The notes beneath the pieces were generated by a model. It did not search any database. It worked only from the letters and a program-made list of their open reading frames with translations, and was not told the origin of the DNA. From assembly GCA_963707665.1 (NCBI GenBank), contig CAVPQU010000018.1, forward strand, positions 496,001-560,000: a stretch of DNA of 64,000 bases, given 5' to 3'. The translations under genes and the position numbers were made by a program. Within the stretch, counting starts at the first letter, position 1, and every line of letters starts with the position of its first letter. The DNA is from DATJCV01 sp963707665 (GTDB lineage Bacteria > Pseudomonadota > Gammaproteobacteria > Burkholderiales > Burkholderiaceae_D). Below are positions 18,309-26,677 of the stretch, in pieces.

Positions 18309-19082
18309 TCAACGCCAGTTTTTCTTGCGCTTCCAGCGCCGGTGACCGCGTACGCCGGCGTCCTTCAGACCGAGGTAAAACTCCTTGATGTCGTCCTTTT
18401 CGCGTAAGGCGGCGCAGGTATCTTCCATCACGATGCGGCCGACTTCCAATACGTAGCCGTAGTCGGCATAGTTCAAGGCCACCAGCGCATTCTGCTCGAC
18501 CAGCAGGATGGTCGTGCCGCGCTCGCGATTGATGCGGCGAATGATTTCGAAAATCTCGCCGGTCAGTTTGGGCGACAGGCCCAGGCTCGGTTCATCCAGC
18601 AGCATCAGTTTCGGCTGCCCCATCAGTCCGCGCGCGATCGCCAGCATTTGCTGCTGGCCGCCAGACAGCAGTCCGGCTTCCTGTTTGGCGCGTTCCTTCA
18701 GGATCGGGAAGTAAGCGTAGGCGGCCTCAATGTCGCGCGCCACGCCATCCTTGTCGCTGCGGGTGAAGCCGCCCATCAGCAGGTTGTCATACACGGAGAG
18801 CAGTGGAAACACTTCGCGCCCCTCCGGCACATGAACGATGCCGCGGCGCACGATTCGGGCCGGGTCCTGTTTCTGGATCGCTTCGCCCTGAAACAGGACC
18901 GATCCCTTTTGCGGATCGATGATGCCGGAAATGGTTTTCAGGATGGTCGATTTGCCGGCGCCGTTCGAACCCAGCACGGTGGCGATGCTGCCTTCTTTCA
19001 CCTGCAGGCTGACGCCGCGAATCGCCTTCACCGCGCCGTAGCTGCTTTCGACGTTATTCAGTTGCAGAATCGGTTCGCTCAT
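18309..19082 (-). CDS. livF: ABC transporter ATP-binding protein LivF-type
   Basis: 257 residues, ATG at 19082 overlapping the livG stop. Walker A is GSNGAGKST near residue 36, the signature is LLSGGQQQMLAIARG, and Walker B is LMLLDEPSLGLSP. It energises the LivHM permease together with LivG. The C-terminus is extended by a short basic tail (RRWKRKKNWR) not needed for the fold. Confidence 0.95.
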   Translation of the reverse strand: MSEPILQLNNVESSYGAVKAIRGVSLQVKEGSIATVLGSNGAGKSTILKTISGIIDPQKGSVLFQGEAIQKQDPARIVRRGIVHVPEGREVFPLLSVYDNLLMGGFTRSDKDGVARDIEAAYAYFPILKERAKQEAGLLSGGQQQMLAIARGLMGQPKLMLLDEPSLGLSPKLTGEIFEIIRRINRERGTTILLVEQNALVALNYADYGYVLEVGRIVMEDTCAALREKDDIKEFYLGLKDAGVRGHRRWKRKKNWR

Positions 19083-19849
19083 ACGGTCACCCCGCCCAGA
19101 TAGGCTTCGATCACTGCCGGATCGGCCTGGACTTCGGCGGCACTGCCGGTGGCCAGCACTTCGCCGTAGTTCAGCGCCAGCACCCGGTCCGAGACGCGGC
19201 CGACCAGCGTCATGTCGTGCTCGACCATGATGATGGTCACGCCGAGGTTGCGGATATCCTCGATCCAAAATGCCATGTCGTCGGTTTCTTCGGTATTCAG
19301 ACCAGACGACGGTTCATCCAGCAACAGCAGTTGCGGCTGCATGCACAGCGCGCGCGCCAGCTCGACCACCTTGCGTGCGCCGTAGGGCAGGCCGGCCACC
19401 AGGCTGTCGCGGTAATGCTGCAAATCGAGCAGATCGATCACCTTTTCGATTTCCTCGCGAAACGCCAGCTCGGCGCGACGAGTGGACGGCGTAAACAGCA
19501 GTTCCTGCCAGAGCATGGTGCGGCGCCGGGTATGACGACCGATCAGCAGGTTCTGCAGCACCGTAGCGTGCTCGAACAATTCGATGTTCTGGAAGGTGCG
19601 CGCAATGCCGCGGGCGGCAATCCGGTCCGGCGGCAAATGCGAGATCGCCTCGCCGCGAAAGCGGATCTGGCCGCTGCTCGGGCGATACAGCCCGTTGATC
19701 AGGTTGAAGGTAGTGGTCTTGCCGGCGCCATTCGGGCCGATCAGCGTGAAGATCTCGCCTTCCTGCACCGTGAAACTGACGTTGTTGACTGCGGTCAGGC
19801 CGCCGAAGCGCACGGTCAGCTGGTCCGCCTGCAGCAGGGGCGCGCTCAT
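19079..19849 (-). CDS. livG: ABC transporter ATP-binding protein LivG-type
   Basis: 256 residues. Walker A is GPNGAGKTT near residue 38, the signature region is GLPYGARKVVELARAL and Walker B is LLLLDEPSSGLN. The start overlaps the livM stop and the end overlaps the livF start by 4 bp (ATGA), a tightly coupled order. It pairs with LivF as the nucleotide-binding dimer. Confidence 0.95.
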   Translation of the reverse strand: MSAPLLQADQLTVRFGGLTAVNNVSFTVQEGEIFTLIGPNGAGKTTTFNLINGLYRPSSGQIRFRGEAISHLPPDRIAARGIARTFQNIELFEHATVLQNLLIGRHTRRRTMLWQELLFTPSTRRAELAFREEIEKVIDLLDLQHYRDSLVAGLPYGARKVVELARALCMQPQLLLLDEPSSGLNTEETDDMAFWIEDIRNLGVTIIMVEHDMTLVGRVSDRVLALNYGEVLATGSAAEVQADPAVIEAYLGGVTV

Positions 19850-20922
19850 TTCAGACGCTCCGATTTCGTGTAGGATTTTTGTCGCTTGAACATGCCGCGC
19901 CGATAGAATGGGAACAGTTCGAGATAGGTACGGATTTTCAGCCAGCGCCCATACAGGCCGAGCGGTTCGAACAGCACAAAGGCGACCAGGATCACGCCGA
20001 ACACGGTCGGCTGCAAGCCGGTCTGCTGGGCGATGCCTTCCGGCAGGTAATCCTTGGCCAGCACGATCAGCTGCTGAGCCACAATCCAGAATGCGGCGCC
20101 AAAAAACGCGCCGTGCAAGAAGCCGATGCCGCCAATGACGATCATCATCAGCAACTCGATCGACTGCACGAAGGTGAACTGATCGGGCGAAAGGAAACTG
20201 ATCTTGTGCGCATACAGCGCGCCGCCGATCCCTGCCAGCGCCGCGCTCAAGGCAAAGGCGATGGTCTTGTAGCGCGCCAGGTTGATGCCCATGCTCTGCG
20301 CGGAGATTTCCGAGTCGCGTACCGCGACGAAGGCGCGCCCGGTCGGGCTGCGCAACAGGTTCAGGGACAGTAGCGTGACACCGACGGTGATCGCCAGCGC
20401 CAGATAATAGAAGCGCTGTTCGCTGTTGATGGCGAAGCCGAACAGGTCGATTTTTCCGACCTGGATGCCGGCGTTGCCGCCGGTGACGCTCTCCCAGCGC
20501 GCCAGGATTTCCTCGACGATGAAGCCGAAGGCGAGCGTGGCAATCGCCAGGTACATGCCCTTGGTGCGCAAGGCCGGCAAGCCGACGATGACACCGGTCG
20601 CTGCCGACAGCAAGGCAGCGGCAGTGAGCGACAGCACGAATGGCCAGCCGCGGCTTTGCAGATAGGCTTCGGTATAGGCGCCGACCGCGAGAAAGGCAGC
20701 GTGGCCGATCGAGATCTGGCCGGTGTAGCCGGACAGCAGCATCAGGCCCAGTCCGACGATCGAGTAGATCAGCACGAACACCAGTTGTGACAGGAAATAT
20801 TCCGGCAGGATGAAGGGCGCCAGCAGCAGTACGACGCCCAGTGCGCCATACCAGAAACTCATGCCGCCATGCTTCAACAGGCGGATATCCTGGTTGTAAT
20901 CGGTCTTGAACAGGAAACGCAT
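19846..20922 (-). CDS. livM: ABC transporter permease LivM-type
   Basis: 358 residues with about ten hydrophobic segments. The LivM hallmark GLGLMLLSGYTGQISIGHAA is near residue 55, and the EAA-like loop is in RSPTGRAFVAVRDSEISAQS. The C-terminal cytoplasmic tail (RRGMFKRQKSYTKSERLK) is unusually basic and longer than typical. It forms the membrane channel with LivH. Confidence 0.94.
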   Translation of the reverse strand: MRFLFKTDYNQDIRLLKHGGMSFWYGALGVVLLLAPFILPEYFLSQLVFVLIYSIVGLGLMLLSGYTGQISIGHAAFLAVGAYTEAYLQSRGWPFVLSLTAAALLSAATGVIVGLPALRTKGMYLAIATLAFGFIVEEILARWESVTGGNAGIQVGKIDLFGFAINSEQRFYYLALAITVGVTLLSLNLLRSPTGRAFVAVRDSEISAQSMGINLARYKTIAFALSAALAGIGGALYAHKISFLSPDQFTFVQSIELLMMIVIGGIGFLHGAFFGAAFWIVAQQLIVLAKDYLPEGIAQQTGLQPTVFGVILVAFVLFEPLGLYGRWLKIRTYLELFPFYRRGMFKRQKSYTKSERLK

Positions 20923-20947
20923 TTGGCCTCGCTTTTTTCTGATGCGA

Positions 20948-21841
20948 CTACACGCGCTTGCTCAATTTTTCACCGAACAGGCCATTCGGCCGGATCGCGA
21001 GCATCAACAACACCACCACATAGGCGGCCACGTCCTTGAACCCTTCCGGCAGGTAAAAACCGGAAAACGATTCCACCAGGCCGATGGTCAGGCCACCCAC
21101 AATCGCGCCGGGAATACTGCCAAAGCCGCCTACCACGGCTGCCGGGAACGCCTTCATGCCGATGAAGCCCATGTTGGCATGGACAAAGGTGATCGGCGCC
21201 AGCAGGACGCCGGCGCAGGCGGCCACGGCGGCGCTGATGCCCCACACCAGCGCATTCAAGCGGCGCACCGGAATCCCCATGTAGAAGGCCGCCAACTGAT
21301 TTTGCGAGGCTGCCTGCATCGCGATGCCGAGCCGGGTGAATTTGAAGAACAGGAACAGCACCGCGCATAGCACGGCGGTGGCGGCGATGATGACGACATG
21401 CTCCATGCTGACCACCACTTGCTGGCCGGTGTCGGACAAGGCGAAGCGCAAGACCTGGTCCTTGTATGGCACCGGCATGCTGTGCGTGTCAGTGCCCCAG
21501 CCGGGAACCATGGTGACGGCGCCACGCGCCAGATAGCCGAAGCCAATGGTCACCATCACTACCGTAAAGGCCGGCTGGCCCAATAGCGGCCGTAGCAGGC
21601 TGCGCTCCAGAATGGCGCCGAACAGGAACATGGCCAGCATGGCGCCGGCGATGGAGAGCCAGAATGGAAAGCCCAGTACGGCCGAGCCGCTCAGTCCCAG
21701 AAAGGCACCCAGCATCATCAATTCGCCTTGCGCGAAGTTGACGGTTTCAGTGGCCTTGTAAATCAGTACGAAACCGAGCGCGATCAGCCCGTAGATGCAA
21801 CCCTGCGCAATACCGCTCAGCGCGATCTGCAATGCTTGCAT
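20948..21841 (-). CDS. livH: ABC transporter permease LivH-type
   Basis: 297 residues, first gene of the minus-strand operon livH-livM-livG-livF-acyl-CoA synthetase. Hydrophobic throughout, with the LivH start ALSGIAQGCIYGLIALGFVL, the segment TVNFAQGELMMLGA and the later GGFGSIPGAIVGGLTIGLVE. It is divergent from an enoyl-CoA hydratase gene, and the region between them holds the operator at 21976-21993. Confidence 0.94.
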   Translation of the reverse strand: MQALQIALSGIAQGCIYGLIALGFVLIYKATETVNFAQGELMMLGAFLGLSGSAVLGFPFWLSIAGAMLAMFLFGAILERSLLRPLLGQPAFTVVMVTIGFGYLARGAVTMVPGWGTDTHSMPVPYKDQVLRFALSDTGQQVVVSMEHVVIIAATAVLCAVLFLFFKFTRLGIAMQAASQNQLAAFYMGIPVRRLNALVWGISAAVAACAGVLLAPITFVHANMGFIGMKAFPAAVVGGFGSIPGAIVGGLTIGLVESFSGFYLPEGFKDVAAYVVVLLMLAIRPNGLFGEKLSKRV

Positions 21842-22211
21842 GTCTCCCCCTGCAGTCGTGCTGCCTGGATGTTTTTTTATTGGTGATTCGTTTGTGGCAG
21901 GTCGGACCTATCGCAGCCGAAGTTGCCATGGCCGCCTGCATTATGCAATCCAGTGTAGCAAGTTTGTTTTTCGATAGCAACCAAGCGGTTGCTTTTTGCG
22001 CGGCGTCGGCCTAGGATGGTCGAACGCCGGCGTCTGGCCGAAGCTCGCAACGTGTGCCGTACATGACTCATGCCACGGCCGATTGAGGAGGTGCAATGCA
22101 GAATCGAACCCATTCGACATTGATCGTACCAGCCTTTGGCCGGCTGCTGGCTAAAGCCATGCGGCCTGTATCCCGTATAGCCGCAGCAACCTGGCGCGCC
22201 GGGAGAACGGC
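21842..22211. other. Divergent control region livH / enoyl-CoA hydratase
   Basis: 370 bases without a gene. It holds the dyad at 21976-21993 that recurs at 10103 and presumably promoters for both sides. The dyad is followed by TTTTT on the plus strand, so a weak terminator reading cannot be excluded. Confidence 0.55.
21976..21993 (-). promoter_or_regulatory. Candidate TetR-type operator, copy 2
   Basis: Dyad AGCAACC-AAGC-GGTTGCT (7-bp arms). Read on the minus strand it matches 15 of 18 bases of the site at 10103-10120. It sits between divergent livH and enoyl-CoA hydratase genes, with a TetR gene 1.1 kb away. Confidence 0.55.
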
Positions 22212-22991
22212 ATGACGATGAGCTTGCAGATTGCAGACGGCCTGGCGACGATTGTCTTCGATAACCCGGGCAGTTTCAACGTCATGAGCATGGAGCAGCT
22301 TACTGCGTTCGGCCAGGCCACGGAACAGCTGGCCGCCGACCCCGGGGTCAGGGTGGTGTTGTTGCGCGCGGAGGGGCCGATATTTGGCGCCGGTGGCGAC
22401 ATCGCCAGTTTTCGCCCGGGTGCGGATGATGCGCCCGATCAGTTGCGCGCAATCGGCCGTGTGTTGAACCCGGCGATTCTGCGCTTGCGCGCGCTGCCGG
22501 CAATTGTGGTGGCGGCAGTGCATGGCGCGGTAGCCGGCGGCAGCGTGGGCATGATGAGCGCCGCCGACCTCGTGATTGCCGCGCAAGGGACCAAGTTCAA
22601 TCTGGCCTATGCGCGCATTGGCGCCAGTCCCGACGTCGGCAACAGCTGGTTTCTGCCGCGCCTGGTCGGGGCGCGCAAGGCACTCGAATGGCTGCTGCTG
22701 TCGGATGACTTCGATGCCGATACCGCGCTGGCGTACGGGCTGGTCAACCAGGTGGTGCCGGCCGCTCAGCTGCGGGCGGCAGCCGACAAGCTGGTGGCGC
22801 GCCTGCTGGCTGGCCCGCACGGATCGCAGGCACGGATGAAGCGCCTGATCTACCAATCGGAATCGACGCCGCTGGCGCAGCAACTGTATGACGAGATCGA
22901 GCATTTTGCGCAGGCGACCGTGACTCCCGACTTTGTCGAAGGCGTTACTGCCTTTCTGCAAAAGCGCGCGCCGCACTTTGGACAAAAATGA
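22212..22991 (+). CDS. Enoyl-CoA hydratase/isomerase family protein
   Basis: 259 residues, crotonase fold. Oxyanion-hole segments are PIFGAGGDIASF (about residue 55) and AVHGAVAGGSVGMMSAADLV (about 100). The later segment YARIGASPDVGNSWFLPRLV has aspartate rather than the usual glutamate at one catalytic position, so isomerase or a different reaction is possible (a PaaG-like assignment is plausible). It is divergent from the liv/acyl-CoA synthetase operon and followed by a TetR gene, which suggests a role in degrading the imported acid. Confidence 0.88.
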   Translation: MTMSLQIADGLATIVFDNPGSFNVMSMEQLTAFGQATEQLAADPGVRVVLLRAEGPIFGAGGDIASFRPGADDAPDQLRAIGRVLNPAILRLRALPAIVVAAVHGAVAGGSVGMMSAADLVIAAQGTKFNLAYARIGASPDVGNSWFLPRLVGARKALEWLLLSDDFDADTALAYGLVNQVVPAAQLRAAADKLVARLLAGPHGSQARMKRLIYQSESTPLAQQLYDEIEHFAQATVTPDFVEGVTAFLQKRAPHFGQK

Positions 22992-23097
22992 ACGTGGCCG
23001 GCGTGGGGCGGAACTGGCCTGGCCGCACGCAGAATGGATTTTTTACGCTGCGGGGTGTACCGTTCGGCCCCTATAATTGCCGTCCTACGTGAGCACC

Positions 23098-23739
23098 ATG
23101 CCCAAAAAACCGACCTCATCCCCTGCCGTCCCGGCTCCGCGCAGCGCCCGCAATCGGCCGCTGGCGACAGCCAGCGACGACGAAGGCAACCGCCGCGCCG
23201 ACCTGATACGCGGTTCGGCTCGCCTGTTTCGGGAAAAGGGTTTCGGCGGCACCACCGTGCGCGATATTGCCGATGCGGTTGGCATGCGTTCCGGCAGTCC
23301 GTTTTACCACTTCAAGAGCAAGCAGGAAATCCTCGCTGCAGTGATGGAAGAAGGGCTGGTGGCGGGGCTGGCGGAAACCGAACGCATTGTCGACAGCGCT
23401 CTTCCGCCGGCGGAAAAATTCCGCGCGCTGGTGCGTTCGCATCTGGAAACGGTGCTGGGCGAAGGGCAGGATTTCATACCCGTGCTGCTGTACGACTGGC
23501 GCTCGCTCAGTCCCGACCTGCAGCAACGCATCATTGGTTTGAAAGACCGCTATGACAAGCGCTGGCAGCAGGTGCTCAGCCTGTTGAAGAAGGCTGGCCT
23601 GATCAAGAGCGACAGCAAGGTGGTGCGCCTGCTGCTGTTTGGCGCGATCAACTACACCATGCAGTGGTACAAGCCGGGCAAGGGCCTGAGCCTGGACCAG
23701 CTGACCGACCAGATCGTCGCTTTTTTTCTGAGCGAGTAA
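23098..23739 (+). CDS. TetR family transcriptional regulator
   Basis: 213 residues from the ATG at 23098; a TTG seven codons upstream is less likely. The N-terminal helix-turn-helix is near residues 40-80 (GSARLFREKGFGGTTVRDIA, then VGMRSGSPFYHFKSKQEIL). The C-terminal ligand domain resembles acyl-CoA-responsive TetR proteins. It lies 106 bp after the enoyl-CoA hydratase. It is the natural candidate to bind the 18-bp dyads at 10103 and 21976, which are both between acyl-CoA genes; no dyad of that kind is visible before its own start. Confidence 0.92.
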   Translation: MPKKPTSSPAVPAPRSARNRPLATASDDEGNRRADLIRGSARLFREKGFGGTTVRDIADAVGMRSGSPFYHFKSKQEILAAVMEEGLVAGLAETERIVDSALPPAEKFRALVRSHLETVLGEGQDFIPVLLYDWRSLSPDLQQRIIGLKDRYDKRWQQVLSLLKKAGLIKSDSKVVRLLLFGAINYTMQWYKPGKGLSLDQLTDQIVAFFLSE

Positions 23740-23778
23740 AGGGCGGACGGTGCTACAGCGCCGCGCCCGCTTGCCCGG

Positions 23779-24834
23779 CTAGTCGTTTTTCAACGAGGCC
23801 ATGTCAATCACGAAGCGATATTTCACATCGCTTTTCAGCATGCGCTCGTACGCTTCGTTGATCTTCTGGATCGGAATCATCTCGATGTCGGAGACGATGT
23901 TATGTGCAGCGCAAAAATCCAGCATTTCCTGGGTTTCCGCAATGCCGCCGATCAAAGAACCGGCCAAGCTTCGGCGCTTGAAAATCAGATTGAATACGCG
24001 CGGCGACGGATGCGGGGTGGCCGGTGCACCGACCAGGGTCATGGTTCCATCGCGTTTCAGCAGCACCAGGAACGCGTCCAGATTGTGCGGCGCGGCCACG
24101 GTATTCAGGATGAAGTCGAAGCTGTTCTGGTGCGCGGCCATTTCGTCGGGGTTTTTCGAGATCACGACTTCGTCGGCGCCGAGCCGCAGCGCATCTTCTC
24201 TCTTGCCGGGCGAGGTCGTGAACAGCACGACGTGCGCGCCCATCGCATGCGCCAGCTTGATGCCCATGTGGCCGAGGCCGCCCAGACCGACGATGCCGAC
24301 CTTCTGACCGGGGCCGACCTTCCAGTGGCGCAGCGGCGAATAGGTGGTGATGCCGGCGCACAAGAGCGGCGCCGCCGCCGCCGGATCGAGCTGGTCGGGA
24401 ATGCGCAGCACGAATTTTTCGTTGACCACGATATTGTTGGAATAGCCGCCGTTGGTGGATTTGCCGGTATCCCCTTCGGTGCCGCCGTAGGTGCCGGTAA
24501 AGCCGTTTTCGCAGTATTGCTCCAATCCTTCGGCGCAACTGCTGCAGTGCTGGCAGGAATCGACCATGCAGCCGACACCGGCCAATTGGCCTGGTTTGAA
24601 GCGCGTAACTTCGGCGCCGACGCGCGTCACGCGGCCGATGATTTCATGGCCCGGCACCAGCGGATAGACGGTGCTGCCCCACTCATTGCGGACGGCGTGC
24701 AAATCCGAATGACAGACGCCGCAAAACAGGATCTCGATCTGGACATCGTCCGGACCGGGCTCGCGCCGCTCGAAATGAAACGGCGCGAGCGGCTGCTCGG
24801 CGTCGGTGGCGGCATAACCAAAGGATGGCTGCAT
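23779..24834 (-). CDS. Zinc-dependent NAD(P) alcohol dehydrogenase (YahK/cinnamyl-alcohol type)
   Basis: 351 residues. It reduces aldehydes or oxidises primary alcohols. The catalytic zinc site shows CGVCHSDLH and PGHEIIGRV, the structural zinc cysteines are in CSSCAEGLEQYCENG, and the cofactor motif is VGIVGLGGLGHMGIKLAHAM. Its end faces the TetR stop with a 39-bp gap (convergent). It is a single gene with no partner that tells the substrate; general aldehyde detoxification is the likely role. Confidence 0.94.
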   Translation of the reverse strand: MQPSFGYAATDAEQPLAPFHFERREPGPDDVQIEILFCGVCHSDLHAVRNEWGSTVYPLVPGHEIIGRVTRVGAEVTRFKPGQLAGVGCMVDSCQHCSSCAEGLEQYCENGFTGTYGGTEGDTGKSTNGGYSNNIVVNEKFVLRIPDQLDPAAAAPLLCAGITTYSPLRHWKVGPGQKVGIVGLGGLGHMGIKLAHAMGAHVVLFTTSPGKREDALRLGADEVVISKNPDEMAAHQNSFDFILNTVAAPHNLDAFLVLLKRDGTMTLVGAPATPHPSPRVFNLIFKRRSLAGSLIGGIAETQEMLDFCAAHNIVSDIEMIPIQKINEAYERMLKSDVKYRFVIDMASLKND

Positions 24835-25019
24835 GGTGAACTCCTTGAAAATGGATGAGCGGGGCGTACCGAGGCCTGGTGGAGCGGCCTGATGCTCCGC
24901 GTGTCGGCTGTTCGCCGATTCGAATTGCTCGGCGGCAGCAGAAAATCGGGAAAGTCTTGATTATTTATACACCAAAGCGGAGCGCGCCATGCGCGCTGCG
25001 GCAAATGGCCGCAGCGGTG

Positions 25020-25907
25020 CTATGCGGCGGTCTTGCGCGGTGCCGTGGTCAGCAGCATCACGCTAATCAAAATCACCGCCATCGCCAGCACTTCGCGGGT
25101 GCTGATGATTTCGCCGCCAAGCCAGACCCCAAGCGCGACCGCGATCACCGGGTTGACGTACGCATAGCTCGACGCCAGCGCCGGCGAGACGCGTGCCAGC
25201 GTGTACATATAGGCCGAAAATCCGACCAGCGAGCCGATCGTGATCAGGTAGAACCAAGCGAGCCATGCCTGCCAGCTGGCTTGTGCCAGGATGTCGGACG
25301 ACAAGGCCTCGCCTTTCAGCAAGCCGACCAGCAGCAGAAAGCCGCCGCCGACGATCATTTCGCTGGCGAAGCCCATCGGTCCGGGCGCCACTTTCAATTT
25401 TTTCTGCGATAGCACCGAGCCGAGCGACCAGCAGGTGACCGCGCATAACAGTGTCAGTGCACCGAGCGGCGAGCCGGACAGCCCGGCACCGCTGGCCAGC
25501 AGCAGCACGCCGGCGAAGCCGATGCCGATGCCGACCCATTCGCGGCGCGTCGGCCAGTGTCCGAACCATCCCGACCACAAGGCGAATAGCAAGGGCGTGA
25601 TGGCAATGAAGACCGCGGTCAGGCCGGATGCTACGCTCTGTTCGGCGATGGCGACAAAGCCGGTGCCGCCGCCCAGCAGCAGGATGCCGACGATGCCACC
25701 ATCACGCCATTGCGCCGCCGTCGGATTGGCCGCACCGCGCCATTTCATGACGCCGAACAGCAACAGGCCGGCCACCAGGAAGCGCAGTGCGATCATCAAC
25801 AGCGGCGGAAACGATTCCAGGCCGACGCGGATCGCAAAATAAGTCGAACCCCAGACCACATACACAATCAGCAGGGCAATCAGGACAAAACGGGGCAGGT
25901 GGCGCAT
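25020..25907 (-). CDS. EamA/DMT-family inner-membrane exporter
   Basis: 295 residues with ten predicted hydrophobic helices in two EamA repeats. Landmarks are VVWGSTYFAIRVGLESFPPL in the first repeat and VNPVIAVALGVWLGGEIIS in the last. It resembles YedA/RhtA-like exporters of amino acids or other metabolites. It is divergent from an AsnC/Lrp-type regulator, a common arrangement in which the regulator controls the exporter. Substrate unknown. Confidence 0.92.
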   Translation of the reverse strand: MRHLPRFVLIALLIVYVVWGSTYFAIRVGLESFPPLLMIALRFLVAGLLLFGVMKWRGAANPTAAQWRDGGIVGILLLGGGTGFVAIAEQSVASGLTAVFIAITPLLFALWSGWFGHWPTRREWVGIGIGFAGVLLLASGAGLSGSPLGALTLLCAVTCWSLGSVLSQKKLKVAPGPMGFASEMIVGGGFLLLVGLLKGEALSSDILAQASWQAWLAWFYLITIGSLVGFSAYMYTLARVSPALASSYAYVNPVIAVALGVWLGGEIISTREVLAMAVILISVMLLTTAPRKTAA

Positions 25908-25937
25908 GGGAAAATTGATGTTTCTTATTAAATGGTA

Positions 25938-25998
25938 GAGTATGTAGCAAAAACTATTTATTTGTAACCGATAACTACGTACTTACATGGGAGTATAT
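25938..25998 (+). repeat. GAGTAT intergenic element, copy C
   Basis: Left box GAGTATGT 25938-25945, inner CCGATA at 25968-25973, right box GAGTATAT 25991-25998 preceded by GG. Box starts are 53 bp apart. The right flank (TATATAAAGGCG) nearly matches copy F (TATATAAGGCG). It lies in the divergent region between the EamA exporter and the AsnC-type regulator. Confidence 0.8.
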
Positions 25999-26175
25999 AA
26001 AGGCGTCAAGGCCAAAAATTCGGTATGACTGGTGTCGAGTGTGTGGCTCGCCGGGCCTGTCACCGGTTCGCTGGCACGAATATAGTGTAGGCTTGAAATG
26101 CCGTTTTTTACAGTGGAATACCAAAGTCATAACGATATTTTGCCTTTTTTTTAATTGAAATATGGATGGTCTGCC

Positions 26176-26637
26176 ATGAAGATAGAGCTTGATGCGATGG
26201 ATGGAAAAATCCTCGAAATCCTGCAGGCGGATGCCCGCACCACGCTGGCGGAAATCGGTCGCCGCATCCATATGAGCCAGCCGGCAGTGGCTGAACGGGT
26301 GCGCCGCATGGAAGCCGCACAGGTGATTACCGGCTATCATGCGCGCGTCAATCCGGCCGCACTCGGCTATCCGATCACCGCCTTCATCCGGGTCGCCAAG
26401 CGTATCCACGAAACGCCGCTCGAAGTGGTCGCCGCGCAATTGCCGGAAATCGTCGAGTGCCACTCGATCACCGGTGACGATTGCGGCGTGGTCAAGGTGG
26501 TGGCCGCTTCCGTCAGCGATCTGGAACGGGTGATCATGGCCTTGACACGCTGTGGCGTGACATCCAGTTCGCTGATCCTGTCCTCCAGCATCGAGCGCAA
26601 GGCGCTGAAACCGTCGGCTGCGGCTGTCGGCGCTTGA
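26176..26637 (+). CDS. Lrp/AsnC family transcriptional regulator
   Basis: 153 residues from the ATG at 26176. N-terminal winged helix (DAMDGKILEILQADARTTLA, then EIGRRIHMSQPAVAERVRRM) and a C-terminal RAM ligand domain (HSITGDDCGVVKVVAASVSD). Such proteins sense amino acids. Being divergent from the EamA exporter, it probably controls it. The next gene, an LLM oxidoreductase, follows after 40 bp and may be cotranscribed. Confidence 0.94.
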   Translation: MKIELDAMDGKILEILQADARTTLAEIGRRIHMSQPAVAERVRRMEAAQVITGYHARVNPAALGYPITAFIRVAKRIHETPLEVVAAQLPEIVECHSITGDDCGVVKVVAASVSDLERVIMALTRCGVTSSSLILSSSIERKALKPSAAAVGA

Positions 26638-26677
26638 TGTTTGCTGGATCGATTGTTTTTTACACCGCAGGCCCGAT

